NCBI RefSeq assembly: GCF_020991375.1
Contig: NZ_JAJLQZ010000033.1
Location: 1-40,594 of the forward strand
Source: Glycomyces amatae
GTDB lineage: Bacteria > Actinomycetota > Actinomycetes > Mycobacteriales > Micromonosporaceae
Direction: 5' to 3'
DNA length: 40,594 nt
Part shown: piece by piece, positions 33,384-40,594 of the stretch
Numbering within the stretch: position 1 is the stretch's first letter
How the letters are laid out: each line of letters opens with the position of its first letter
Translations under genes and position numbers: made by a program
The notes under the pieces: model-generated
The model's database searches: none
What the model was told of the DNA's origin: nothing
What the model saw: only the letters and a program-made list of their open reading frames with translations

Positions 33384-33914
33384 TCAGTCCGCGGGCGCGG
33401 CCCGGTCCGCGCCGCGCCCCGGCGCGTCCGCCGCCTCGAGCAGCTCGATCGCCTCGGCGGCGTACGCCGCCTCCACGAACACGTCGTAGCTGTTCGCCTG
33501 GAGGCTCCCGACCGACGAGAAGTCCCGGCGCCCGCCCGTCAGGGCGTGGGCCACCAGGCCCGCGACGCCGCCCACGACCGCGCCGAAGACCGCGCCGTAC
33601 AGCGCCAGCAGCAGCCCCGCGATCAACGGGTCGACCCAGCCGAGCAGCCCGAAGATCCATCCGAACAGCGCGCCGAGCACCGCGCCCGAGACCGCCGACC
33701 TCCCGGCGGCGCTCCACATGGTCAGCCGCCCGGTCACCTGCTCCACGCTCCGCAGTCCCTGCCCCACGATCGCGATCCGCTCCACCGGGAACTGGCGGTC
33801 GGACAGGTAGTCCACGACCCGCTCGGCCTCGGCGTAACCGCCGTAGGAGCCGACCGCGATCTGCCCGGCGCCGCCCGCGCCGCCTTCGACGTGCTCGTAC
33901 TCTGATCGCTCCAT
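33384..33914 (-). CDS. General stress protein 17M/YflT-like membrane protein
   Basis: A 176-residue protein from ATG 33914 (MERSEYEH), preceded by GGGGAGGA. The N-terminal YflT-like segment reads IAVGSYGGYAEAERVVDYLSDRQFPVERIAIVGQGLRSVEQVTGR. A glycine-zipper double hydrophobic hairpin (about 75-130, VLGALFGWIFGLLGWVDPLIAGLLLALYGAVFGAVVGG) follows, then the C-terminal VFVEAAYAAEAIELL. Related proteins are induced by heat or osmotic stress; the mechanism is unknown. The 5' region (33915-34114) has three CCCATG(C/T)G motifs 13 bp apart at 33933, 33946 and 33959, whose meaning is unclear. Confidence 0.82.
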   Translation of the reverse strand: MERSEYEHVEGGAGGAGQIAVGSYGGYAEAERVVDYLSDRQFPVERIAIVGQGLRSVEQVTGRLTMWSAAGRSAVSGAVLGALFGWIFGLLGWVDPLIAGLLLALYGAVFGAVVGGVAGLVAHALTGGRRDFSSVGSLQANSYDVFVEAAYAAEAIELLEAADAPGRGADRAAPAD

Positions 33915-34043
33915 AGCGCGTCCTCCCCTTGTCCCATGCGCTCGCCCCATGCGCTTGTCCCATGTGGTCCTCGCCCCCGAGGGCTTCCCGCTCCGCGCCC
34001 GCGGAAACCGCCGGAGCGACCCGTTTCGCCCCGCGGCCACCCG

Positions 34044-34055
34044 TGACATTCGTCA
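34044..34055. promoter_or_regulatory. Candidate response-regulator site upstream of the ABC/TCS operon
   Basis: TGACATTCGTCA (TGAC/GTCA arms), followed by a further GTGAC at 34077 region, 60 bp before the ABC ATPase start. TGAC-spacer-GTCA sites are common ahead of ABC-2 exporter operons controlled by NarL-type regulators. Candidate autoregulatory site. Confidence 0.35.
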
Positions 34056-34114
34056 GGGGCAGGTCGTGACGCGCGGTCGAGGCGTCCCGGCCCGAGCAGG
34101 GCGATGCTTTCCCC

Positions 34115-35029
34115 ATGAGCGAAACCACCACCACCCCCGCCGCGGTCGCCTTGCGCGGCTTGCGGAAGCACTACGGCGCGGTCGCTGCCGTCGACGGGAT
34201 CGACCTCGAGATCCGCCCCGGCGAAGTCGTGGCCCTCCTCGGCCCCAACGGCGCCGGGAAATCCACCGCGATCGACATGATCCTCGGGCTCACCACCCCC
34301 GACGCCGGACGGGTCCGCGTCTTCGGCCGCACCCCCGCCGACGCCGCCCGCGAAGGCGTGATCGGCGCGATGCTCCAGAACGGGACGCTCCTGGACGACC
34401 TCACCGTCCTCGAGACCGTCCGGCTCGTGGCCTCCCTCCACAAGCGCCCGATCCCCGTCGAGCGGGCCCTGCGCCGCGCCGGCGCCGAGGACCTGGCAGG
34501 ACGCCGCGCCGGCCGGCTCTCCGGCGGCCAGTCCCAGCGCGTGCGCTTCGCCGTCGCGCTCGTCTCCGACCCCGACCTGCTCGTCCTCGACGAGCCGACC
34601 GCCGCGATGGACCCCGCCACCCGCCGGGACTTCTGGAAGGCCATGTACGAGGACACCACGACCGGCCGCACCGTCCTGTTCGCCACCCACTACCTCGAAG
34701 AGGCCGAGGAGTACGCCGACCGCGTGGTCCTCGTGACCGGCGGCCGCGTCGCCGCCGACGGCTCGGTCGCCGAGATCCGGGCCCTCGCCGGCGGGCGCGT
34801 CATCCGCGCCGCCCTCCCCGACGCCGGCGAAGCCGCGCTCCGGTCCCTGCCCGCCGTGACCGGCTGCGAGTTCCGCGACGGCCGCGCCGAGATCGCCAGC
34901 GCCGACTCGGACGCGACGCTGCGGGCCCTGCTCCACCGCTTCCCCGCCGCCCGCGACATCGAGATCACGGCCGCCGGGCTCGAATCCGCCTTCCTCGCCC
35001 TCACCGCCGAAACGGAGACCGCCCGATGA
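34115..35029 (+). CDS. ABC-2 exporter ATP-binding subunit
   Basis: A 304-residue ABC ATPase: Walker A GPNGAGKST, Q-loop GAMLQNGTLLDDLTV, signature LSGGQSQR, Walker B LLVLDEPTAAMDP and switch His in LFATHYLEEAEEYADR. The C-terminal ~85 residues form the DrrA-like regulatory extension. Its stop overlaps the permease start (ATGA). It is first in a four-gene operon with permease, kinase and regulator, so the exporter is probably induced by the signal the kinase senses. Confidence 0.93.
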   Translation: MSETTTTPAAVALRGLRKHYGAVAAVDGIDLEIRPGEVVALLGPNGAGKSTAIDMILGLTTPDAGRVRVFGRTPADAAREGVIGAMLQNGTLLDDLTVLETVRLVASLHKRPIPVERALRRAGAEDLAGRRAGRLSGGQSQRVRFAVALVSDPDLLVLDEPTAAMDPATRRDFWKAMYEDTTTGRTVLFATHYLEEAEEYADRVVLVTGGRVAADGSVAEIRALAGGRVIRAALPDAGEAALRSLPAVTGCEFRDGRAEIASADSDATLRALLHRFPAARDIEITAAGLESAFLALTAETETAR

Positions 35030-35766
35030 ACCTCACCTACACCCGCATCGAACTCAAACGGTCCCTGCGCAACCCGCGCTTCATGATCTTCGCGTTCGCG
35101 TTCCCGGTCTTCCTGTTCCTCATCCAGACCAACGTGTTCGTCACCGACAAGGACCCGGACGCGGCCACCGCCACCGCGATCATCATGGTGAACATGCTCG
35201 CCTTCGGCGTGTTCTTCGCCGCGACGTCCAACGGCGGGCGCCTGGCGACCGAGCGGGCCGCGGGCTGGCAGCGGCAGCTGCGCCTGACGCCGCTCACCGG
35301 CCGCGGCTACATGCTCGGCAAGAGCCTGACGGGGCTGCTCCTGGGCGTGCCGGTGCTCGTGGCCGTCCCCGTGATCGCGGCCCTCGCGAACGGCGTGAGC
35401 CTCGACGCGGCCCAGTGGGCGCGCATCCTCCTCGGCACCTGGCTCGGCGCGATCCCGTTCGTGCTGCTGGGCCTGCTCGTCGGCCAGCTCGCCCGGCCCG
35501 ACACGCTCCAGCCGCTCAACATGGGCATCACCCTCGTCATGGGCTTCCTCGGCGGGATGTGGATCCCGGTGGACGCCATGCCGAGTTGGATGCAGCAGCT
35601 CGCCCCGGTCCTGCCGAGCTACTGGCTCACGCAGCTGGGCCGCGGCGCCGTCACCGGCGACCTCTCCCGGAGCCTCGGCCTGACCGCGCTGGTGCTCGCG
35701 GCCTGGACGATCGTCCTGGGGACGCTCGTCGTCTGGAGATACCGTAAGGACTCGGCCCGGGCCTGA
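35026..35766 (+). CDS. ABC-2 type exporter permease
   Basis: A 246-residue protein with six hydrophobic helices. It starts MNLTYTRIELKRSLRNPRFMIFAFAFPVFLFLI, has the coupling segment GGRLATERAAGWQRQLRLTPLTGRGYMLGK and ends with MGFLGGMWIPVDAMPSWMQQLAPVLPSYW before the last helix. These are the standard ABC-2 membrane-domain patterns (DrrB/NatB type). Function is export of an unknown lipophilic compound. It is coupled to the ATPase by the ATGA overlap and followed after 25 bp by the kinase. Confidence 0.92.
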   Translation: MNLTYTRIELKRSLRNPRFMIFAFAFPVFLFLIQTNVFVTDKDPDAATATAIIMVNMLAFGVFFAATSNGGRLATERAAGWQRQLRLTPLTGRGYMLGKSLTGLLLGVPVLVAVPVIAALANGVSLDAAQWARILLGTWLGAIPFVLLGLLVGQLARPDTLQPLNMGITLVMGFLGGMWIPVDAMPSWMQQLAPVLPSYWLTQLGRGAVTGDLSRSLGLTALVLAAWTIVLGTLVVWRYRKDSARA

Positions 35767-35791
35767 CCCGGCGAGAGGCGAGAGGCGAACC

Positions 35792-36925
35792 ATGTCCGTC
35801 CCGAACGCGAACGGCACCCGCGCGGGCTGGTGGAACGACGACTCCGGCGGCCCGTTCGCCGGGAGGACCCGGTGGCGGTGGATCCTCATGGGCCTGGTGT
35901 TCCTCGCCCCGTTCTCGACCCTGGTGGCCGCCGGAGCGATCGGCGACCGCGACTGGTCCGCCCTGGCCGTCGTCCTGGCCTACTCCGCCTGCTACCTGGT
36001 CTTCCCCTGGGCGGTCGCGGTGCCCGACATCCGATGGCGGCTCGCCTTCGGCGCGCTCGTCCTCGCCCTCGGCTGGACCCTGTTCGCGTGGAACAACACC
36101 GGGGGCGTCTACGGACTGCTGTTCGCGATCATCCCGATCGCGATGGGCCTGCCGCTGGGGTGGACGCTCGTCCTCGCGGGCGGGACCGTGGCGGCCCTCG
36201 CCGTCCTGGAGGCGCTCGGCCTCAACGACGGCATCGGCGGCGGCTACGGCTACAGCGACCTGTGGGCGATGTTCGGCATCACCACCACCCTGTTCTTCGT
36301 GGTCCGGCTCATCCGCACCGTCCGCAGCCTGCGGGAGGCCAACGCGACCATCGCCGCCCTCGCCGTCGGCGCCGAGCGCGAACGACTCGCCCGCGACCTG
36401 CACGACATCCTCGGCCACAGCCTGACCACCATCACCGTCAAGGCCGGCGCCGCCCGGCGCCTGCTCGAGACCGGGCAGGGCGAGGCCCGCGCCGTCGAGG
36501 AGATCCGCGACGTCGAGGCCCTGTCCCGCTCGGCCCTGTCGGACGTGCGCGCCACCGTCTCGGAGTACCGGGAGGTCTCCCTCGCCGGGGAGCTCGCCGG
36601 GGCGCGGGCGGCCCTGCGCGCCGCCGACATCGACGCCGACCTGCCCCGGGCGGTCGACGACGTCGACCCCGCGCTCCACTCGGCCTTCGGCTACGTCGTC
36701 CGCGAGGCCGTCACCAACGCGCTCCGCCACTCCGGCGCGAGCGTCGTCCGCATCCGGTTGGGCCGCAACTGGATCACCGTCGCCGACGACGGCCGCGGCG
36801 CCACCCGCGGCACGACCGGCACCGGTCTGCGGGGGCTCGCCGAACGCCTCGAAGGCGTCGGCGGCGCCCTCGACGCCGGCCCCGCGCCCGAGGGCGGCTT
36901 CACCGTGCGAGCGGAGGTCCCGTGA
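35792..36925 (+). CDS. DesK-type sensor histidine kinase
   Basis: A 377-residue kinase. GAGAGGCG precedes ATG 35792. Five or six helices lie within about 28-172. The phospho-acceptor His204 is in RERLARDLHDILGHSLTTI. The HATPase has N-box VVREAVTNALRHSGAS and G-box GTGLRGLAERLEGVGG. The DLHDILGHS form is that of the classic DesK group, which senses membrane properties or ligands in the bilayer. It is third in the exporter operon and overlaps the regulator gene as GTGA. Confidence 0.93.
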   Translation: MSVPNANGTRAGWWNDDSGGPFAGRTRWRWILMGLVFLAPFSTLVAAGAIGDRDWSALAVVLAYSACYLVFPWAVAVPDIRWRLAFGALVLALGWTLFAWNNTGGVYGLLFAIIPIAMGLPLGWTLVLAGGTVAALAVLEALGLNDGIGGGYGYSDLWAMFGITTTLFFVVRLIRTVRSLREANATIAALAVGAERERLARDLHDILGHSLTTITVKAGAARRLLETGQGEARAVEEIRDVEALSRSALSDVRATVSEYREVSLAGELAGARAALRAADIDADLPRAVDDVDPALHSAFGYVVREAVTNALRHSGASVVRIRLGRNWITVADDGRGATRGTTGTGLRGLAERLEGVGGALDAGPAPEGGFTVRAEVP

Positions 36926-37527
36926 TCAGAGTCCTGCTGGCCGACGACCAGGCGATGGTACGCGGCGCCCTCGCCACCGTCCTCGGCCTCGAACCCGACA
37001 TCGAGGTCGTCGCCCAGGTCGGCTCCGGCGACGAGGTGCTCGCCGCCGCCGCGAGGACCGCGCCCGACGTGGCGCTCCTCGACGTCCAGATGCCCGGCAA
37101 GGACGGCCTCCAGGTCGCGGCCGAGCTGCGCCGCGCCCGGCCCGGCTGCCGGGTCGTCATCTGTACCACGTTCGGGCGCCCCGGCTACCTCGCGCGGGCC
37201 ATGACCGCCGGAGCGGTCGGGTTCGTCGTCAAGGACGCCCCGCCCGAGCAGCTCGTCGAGGCCGTCCGCAGAGTCCACGGCGGACTCCGCGTGGTCGACC
37301 CGGCGCTGGCCGCCGAGTCCCTCGCCACCGGGGAGGGCCCCCTCACCGCCCGCGAGCGCGAGGTCCTGCGCCTGGCCCTGGGCGGCGGGACGGCCGCCGA
37401 CATGGCCGCCGCGCTGCACCTCACCGAGGGGACCGTGCGCAACCACCTGTCCACGGCCATCGGCAAGCTCGGGGCCCGCAACCGGGCCGAAGCGGCCCGG
37501 CTGGCCGACGAGCGCGGCTGGCTCTGA
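36922..37527 (+). CDS. NarL/FixJ-family response regulator
   Basis: A 201-residue DesR-like regulator from GTG 36922. Receiver: DD at 8-9, Asp54 in VALLDVQMP, CTTFGRPGYLARAM and FVVKDAPPEQL. LuxR-type HTH: LTAREREVLRLALGGGTAADMAAALHLTEGTVRNHLSTAIGKL. It ends the four-gene operon and probably binds the symmetric element at 34044-34055 to control it. Confidence 0.93.
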   Translation: MIRVLLADDQAMVRGALATVLGLEPDIEVVAQVGSGDEVLAAAARTAPDVALLDVQMPGKDGLQVAAELRRARPGCRVVICTTFGRPGYLARAMTAGAVGFVVKDAPPEQLVEAVRRVHGGLRVVDPALAAESLATGEGPLTAREREVLRLALGGGTAADMAAALHLTEGTVRNHLSTAIGKLGARNRAEAARLADERGWL

Positions 37528-37579
37528 CCCTCCGGCCCTTGACGGGAGGTCGCGCGCCTGCTGGAATATCGGCACGCCT

Positions 37580-37621
37580 CGAAACTTCCATGAAAGTGCT
37601 GATGTCATGACCGAAACTTCC
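37580..37621. promoter_or_regulatory. Repeated CGAAACTTCC elements around the xylanase start
   Basis: CGAAACTTCC occurs at 37580-37589 and again at 37612-37621, exactly 32 bp apart (about three helical turns); the second copy is inside the coding region. The first overlaps an imperfect palindrome ACTTCCATGAAAGT (37584-37597). They resemble the CGAAA-type boxes known at actinomycete xylanase genes. Confidence 0.45.
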
Positions 37622-38842
37622 GATGTCCGCCGCCACCGCGCCGCGAACGCCGAGATCACGCTGACGCTCGACGGCGAGCCGCTCGCCGGCGCCGAAGTCG
37701 AGCTGCGCCAGGTGAAGCACCGGTTCCTGTTCGGCTGCACCGGCTTCGAGTTCCTCGACTACGCGAGCGGGACCTCGGCGCAGCCCGAGCGCGACGAGCG
37801 GACGCTCGAACTCTGGGAGGGCCTGTTCAACTTCGCGACCCTGCCGTTCTACTGGGGCCGCTTCGAACCCGAGCGCGGCAAACCGGACACCGACCGCCTC
37901 CTGACGGCCGCCGAGTGGCTGACCGGCCGCGGCCACACCGTCAAGGGCCACCCCCTGGCCTGGCACACCGTCACCGCCCCGTGGCTGCTCGACCTCGACA
38001 ACGCCGCGATCGCCGAGGTCCAGACCGACCGCATCCGCCGCGAGACGAGCGCGTTCGCCGGGGTGATCGACACCTGGGACGTGATCAACGAGGTCGTCAT
38101 CATGCCGATCTTCGACAAGTACGACAACGGCATCACCCGCCTGTGCCGCGACATCGGGCGCATCCCCATGGTGCGCATGGTCTTCGACGCCGCTCGCGAG
38201 GCCAACCCGAACGCCGTCCTGCTGCTCAACGACTTCGACATGTCCGCCGCCTTCGAATGCCTCATCGAGGGCGTGCTGGAGGCGGGCGTCCGGATCGACG
38301 CCCTCGGCCTCCAGAGCCACATGCACCAGGGCTACTGGGGCGAGGAGAAGACCCTCGCGATCCTCGACCGGTTCTCCCGCTACGGGCTGCCGATCCACTT
38401 CACCGAGACCACCATCGTCTCCGGGGAGATCATGCCGCCGGAGATCGTCGACCTCAACGACCACCAGGTCGACTCGTGGCCGAGCACGCCCGAAGGCGAA
38501 GCGCGCCAGGCCGACGAGATCGAGCGCCACTACCGGACCCTCGTGTCCCACCCCTCGGTCGAGGCGATCACCTACTGGGGCATGGGCGACGCGGGCATGT
38601 GGTTGAACGCCCCGGGCGGCCTCGTCCGGGCCGACGGCACCCCCAAGCCCTCGTACGACCGCCTCCACCGCCTGGTCAACGAGGAGTGGGGCCTGCCCGC
38701 GACCAAGACCGCCACCGACGCCGAGGGCCGCCTGCGCTGCGACGGCTTCCTGGGCGACTACGCGATCACCTGGCGGGACCGGGAGGTCGGGTTCGCCCTC
38801 GACGCCGCGGGGGAGCAGCGGCTCACGCTCGAACTCGGCTGA
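37607..38842 (+). CDS. GH10 endo-1,4-beta-xylanase, no signal peptide
   Basis: A 411-residue GH10 glycoside hydrolase. A short N-terminal beta domain (about 13-50, ITLTLDGEPLAGAEVELRQ) precedes the barrel. Conserved motifs: FYWGRFEPERGKPD, VKGHPLAWH (His115, His120), DTWDVINEVV with acid/base Glu162, LGLQSHMHQGYW, PIHFTETTI with nucleophile Glu267, and ITYWGMGD. No signal peptide is visible, unlike secreted xylanases, so it may act on imported xylo-oligosaccharides in the cytoplasm. The start has a weak ribosome site. It follows the regulator gene by 79 bp, which holds candidate operators. Confidence 0.92.
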   Translation: MTETSDVRRHRAANAEITLTLDGEPLAGAEVELRQVKHRFLFGCTGFEFLDYASGTSAQPERDERTLELWEGLFNFATLPFYWGRFEPERGKPDTDRLLTAAEWLTGRGHTVKGHPLAWHTVTAPWLLDLDNAAIAEVQTDRIRRETSAFAGVIDTWDVINEVVIMPIFDKYDNGITRLCRDIGRIPMVRMVFDAAREANPNAVLLLNDFDMSAAFECLIEGVLEAGVRIDALGLQSHMHQGYWGEEKTLAILDRFSRYGLPIHFTETTIVSGEIMPPEIVDLNDHQVDSWPSTPEGEARQADEIERHYRTLVSHPSVEAITYWGMGDAGMWLNAPGGLVRADGTPKPSYDRLHRLVNEEWGLPATKTATDAEGRLRCDGFLGDYAITWRDREVGFALDAAGEQRLTLELG

Positions 38843-38852
38843 GCTCAGCCGA
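38835..38852. terminator. Perfect palindrome spanning two convergent stop codons
   Basis: TCGGCTGAGCTCAGCCGA is a perfect 18-bp palindrome. It contains the TGA of the xylanase gene (38840-38842) and the stop of the marR-type gene (38845-38847), which are only 2 bp apart. It may be a shared terminator element although the loop is small. Confidence 0.4.
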
Positions 38853-39300
38853 CGTCGGCGTCCAGCCCGCGCACCAGGTGCGACAGCACCGCGCGGCAGG
38901 CGTCGACGTCGGCGGCGTCCAGTCCCGCCCCGAGCTCGCGCAGCGCCGCGCGCTCCCGCTCCAGCAGCGCCGCGATCGCCTTCGCGCCCTTGGGCGTGAG
39001 CCCGATGAGCGACGAGCGCTTGTGGGCGGGGTTGGGCACGGCCTCGACCAGGCCGCCCTCGGCGGCCTCGTTGACGGTGCGCTGCACGAACTGCCGGCTG
39101 AACGACTGGGCGCGCCCCAGCTGCGGCACGGTCATCGGCCCCTCGGCGTGGAGCATGACCATGACGGCCCGGACCCCGACGGTGAGCCCGAACTCGGCGG
39201 CGTCCTGCTCGACCCGGCGGTACGACCGCCGGTAGAGCGGCCCGACCAGGTCGAACACGGCGGTGAGGCGGGCGGGCAGGTCGCTGTCTGCGCTGTTCAT
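38845..39300 (-). CDS. MarR-family transcriptional regulator
   Basis: A 151-residue winged-helix regulator. Helix 1 dimer region: LTAVFDLVGPLYRRSYRRVEQD. HTH (about 52-75): MTVPQLGRAQSFSRQFVQRTVNEAAEGGLV. Wing: NPAHKRSSLIGLTPKGA, the MarR D/K-R-S pattern with Pro-Asn substitution. It is divergent from the hydrolase with 57 bp between starts. A CATAAT -10-like hexamer ends 6 nt before the ATG, so the transcript may be leaderless and the palindromes at 39311-39359 would allow autorepression. Confidence 0.92.
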   Translation of the reverse strand: MNSADSDLPARLTAVFDLVGPLYRRSYRRVEQDAAEFGLTVGVRAVMVMLHAEGPMTVPQLGRAQSFSRQFVQRTVNEAAEGGLVEAVPNPAHKRSSLIGLTPKGAKAIAALLERERAALRELGAGLDAADVDACRAVLSHLVRGLDADVG

Positions 39301-39310
39301 TCACCGATTA

Positions 39311-39359
39311 TGACATCCAGGTTGTCATTCTCGCGAGAATATGACACCTTAGGTGTCAT
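39311..39359. promoter_or_regulatory. Triple palindrome operator between marR-type gene and hydrolase
   Basis: Three adjacent dyads fill the divergent promoter: TGACA-tccaggt-TGTCA (39311-39327), perfect ATTCTCGCGAGAAT (39327-39340) and perfect ATGACACCTTAGGTGTCAT (39341-39359), the last overlapping the hydrolase start codon. The outer two share TGACA/TGTCA arms centred 31 bp apart, fitting a pair of MarR dimers. Confidence 0.75.
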
Positions 39360-40134
39360 GAGTGATCAGTTCTGGACCGAGACCGGCACCGGGCGCCCGC
39401 TCGTGCTCCTCCACGGCGGCTTCCTCGACCACCGGATGTGGGACGACCAGGTCCCCGCCTTCGCCGACCGGTACCGCGTCATCGCACCCGACGCCCGCGG
39501 ACACGGTCGGTCCGCCAACGCGACCGCGCCGTTCCGCCACGCCGACGACCTCGCCGCGCTCCTGCGGCGCCTGGGGACCGGACCCGCGGTCCTCGTCGGC
39601 GTCTCCATGGGCGCGGCCACCGCGGTCGACACCGCGCTGGAGCACCCCGACCTGGTCGCCGCCGTCGTGGTGAGCGGCGCGGGCACCAGCGAACCGCACT
39701 TCGAGGACCCGTGGACCACCGCCGTGCTCGCCGAGTGGACCGGCGCCATGGCCGCCGGGGAGACCGACGCCGCGGCCGTCGCGTTCACGCGCTTCGCCGC
39801 GGGCCCGCACCGCCGCCTCGACGACCTCGACCCCGAGGTCGTGCACCGCCTCATGACGATGACGAAGGAGACGTTCGCCAAGCACTCGCTCGGCGAGCCG
39901 GACTGGTCGGTCCCGGTGCCGGACACCTGGATCCGCGCGGAGCGGATCACCGTCCCGGTCCACGCGGTCAACGGAGCGGCGGACTCGCCCGACCACCTCG
40001 CCATGGCCGAGAGGCTCGTCCGCATCGTCGGCACCGGCACGGTGACCGCCATCGACGACGCCGCCCACTACCCGAACCTGGAGCGTTCCGAGGCCTTCAA
40101 TGCGGTGCTGGAACGGCTTCTCCCGATCCTCTGA
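39358..40134 (+). CDS. Alpha/beta-hydrolase fold protein
   Basis: A 258-residue hydrolase: LVLLHGGFLDHRMW (oxyanion HG), VIAPDARGHGRS, nucleophile Ser83 in VLVGVSMGAATAV, and catalytic His237 in IDDAAHYPNLE; the likely acid lies in VHAVNGAADSP. It looks like the 3-oxoadipate enol-lactonase/haloperoxidase-like group, but the substrate is unknown. The ATG at 39358 lies inside the last operator palindrome and no ribosome site precedes it, so the transcript is probably leaderless. The divergent MarR regulator likely represses it until a ligand or substrate appears. Confidence 0.92.
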   Translation: MSDQFWTETGTGRPLVLLHGGFLDHRMWDDQVPAFADRYRVIAPDARGHGRSANATAPFRHADDLAALLRRLGTGPAVLVGVSMGAATAVDTALEHPDLVAAVVVSGAGTSEPHFEDPWTTAVLAEWTGAMAAGETDAAAVAFTRFAAGPHRRLDDLDPEVVHRLMTMTKETFAKHSLGEPDWSVPVPDTWIRAERITVPVHAVNGAADSPDHLAMAERLVRIVGTGTVTAIDDAAHYPNLERSEAFNAVLERLLPIL

Positions 40135-40224
40135 CCGGTCCTGGGCGCAATGCCGTTCAGGTCATGGCGTGTCCGTGTGGGAGGCAGGCGTGCGGAAGCC
40201 CTGGAGGCCGGCGGGTCCGGTCTT

Positions 40225-40593
40225 TCAGCGGTCGGGGTCGTGCGCCTGGAGCCGGTGCGAGCAGGGGGCGGGGTCGGCTTCAGGCGGCGAGAAGGCGCGT
40301 GCCGGATTGATGTGGGTGCGCGAGTTCGGGCTGTCGGGGTTCGAGCTGAGGGCGGCGGCGATGGAGGGGTGGGGTGTCGCCGGGGTGGGGTGGTCGGTTG
40401 CCGGTGGTGCGGGGGTGGTGGTCAGGGCGGCGGCGACGAAGGGGTGTGTGGAGGGCTGGGGTCGGTTGGCGGGCCCGGAGTCGTGGGGGGCGGGGGGGGG
40501 GGGGCGCCATTGTGGATCTGGTGGTCGGTGTTGTTGCGGTGCAGGGGCACCGGTGGAAACGTGAGGGTTCTCTACCCGTGTGGGTGTTGCCGC
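40225..40593 (-). CDS. Possible C-terminal end of a Pro/Thr/Ala-rich protein (partial, 5' end outside window)
   Basis: One minus-strand frame stays open for 122 codons from the window edge to a TGA at 40225. It translates to a Pro-rich sequence including VENPHVSTG, QQHRPPDPQW, THPFVAAALTTTPAPPATD, HPSIAAALSSNPDSP and ARAFSPPEADPAP. The HPxxAAAL unit occurs twice. Codon use is less GC3-biased near the edge than in the neighbours, as in some mobile or HNH-type genes. No domain is recognisable. A 13-base G run at 40492-40504 could hide a frame error. The interval 40135-40224 shows nothing. Confidence 0.35.
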   Translation of the reverse strand, partial: AATPTRVENPHVSTGAPAPQQHRPPDPQWRPPPPAPHDSGPANRPQPSTHPFVAAALTTTPAPPATDHPTPATPHPSIAAALSSNPDSPNSRTHINPARAFSPPEADPAPCSHRLQAHDPDR

Positions 40594-40594
40594 C

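Overview
The window is very GC-rich DNA with strong C/G preference at third codon positions, many GTG/TTG starts and ATGA/GTGA stop-start overlaps. It carries Lsr2, a GPP34-family protein, DesK/NarL-type two-component systems and secreted glycan-degrading enzymes. Together these point to a free-living, saprophytic actinomycete. A Glycomyces-like or related filamentous genus would fit, but I cannot fix the genus by eye. The first ~110 bases are low-complexity G/C runs and look like a contig edge.

Layout. 0.1-3.4 kb: secreted GH5 endoglucanase with a ricin-type lectin domain, a small conserved protein and a secreted HAF-repeat protein (all minus strand). 3.6-6.3 kb: CPBP protease / histidine kinase / response regulator operon. 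6.5-7.6 kb: FUSC-type membrane protein. 7.7-11.3 kb: ABC-2 exporter divergent from a second two-component system. 11.6-15.6 kb: Lsr2, a 162-aa protein behind a broken molybdopterin oxidoreductase, a VOC protein, GPP34 and a RhuM-like protein. 16-18.2 kb: CBM35-PL11 rhamnogalacturonan lyase. 18.3-20.2 kb: alpha/beta hydrolase and a SAM methyltransferase. 20.4-29.35 kb: a Zur-type box followed by an eight-gene surface/transport locus. 29.4-33.2 kb: LacI - ribokinase - RpiB - MFS sugar operon (minus). 33.4-33.9 kb: stress protein. 34.1-37.5 kb: ABC-2 exporter plus a third two-component system in one operon. 37.6-38.8 kb: intracellular-type GH10 xylanase. 38.8-40.1 kb: MarR regulator divergent from a hydrolase. 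The last 0.4 kb may hold the end of another minus-strand gene.

The most interesting region is 20.4-29.35 kb. A near-perfect Zur-like palindrome precedes three secreted proteins built from 'anchored-repeat' (choice-of-anchor M) domains. Next come a DUF916/WxLIP-type membrane protein, a ZnuA/TroA-like lipoprotein, an LPTTG-anchored repeat protein, an ABC ATPase and a ZnuB-type permease. The first repeat protein ends in a WxL-like domain. The locus therefore appears to join a WxL/WxLIP wall-display complex, a sortase-anchored repeat protein and a zinc ABC importer under zinc control. The repeats share GHxD and HxH-type histidine motifs. The repeat inserted in the substrate-binding protein appears circularly permuted. 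A working model is a histidine-rich, multi-layer wall route that collects or relays Zn(II) to the membrane importer during zinc starvation. A second Zur-like box lies upstream of the preceding methyltransferase, which may extend the regulon.

Elsewhere, three glycan enzymes (GH5, PL11, GH10), the pentose operon and LacI-type operator palindromes suggest plant-polymer use under carbohydrate-responsive repression. The three DesK-type two-component systems sit with a protease or ABC-2 exporters, as expected for envelope-stress or drug-response modules.
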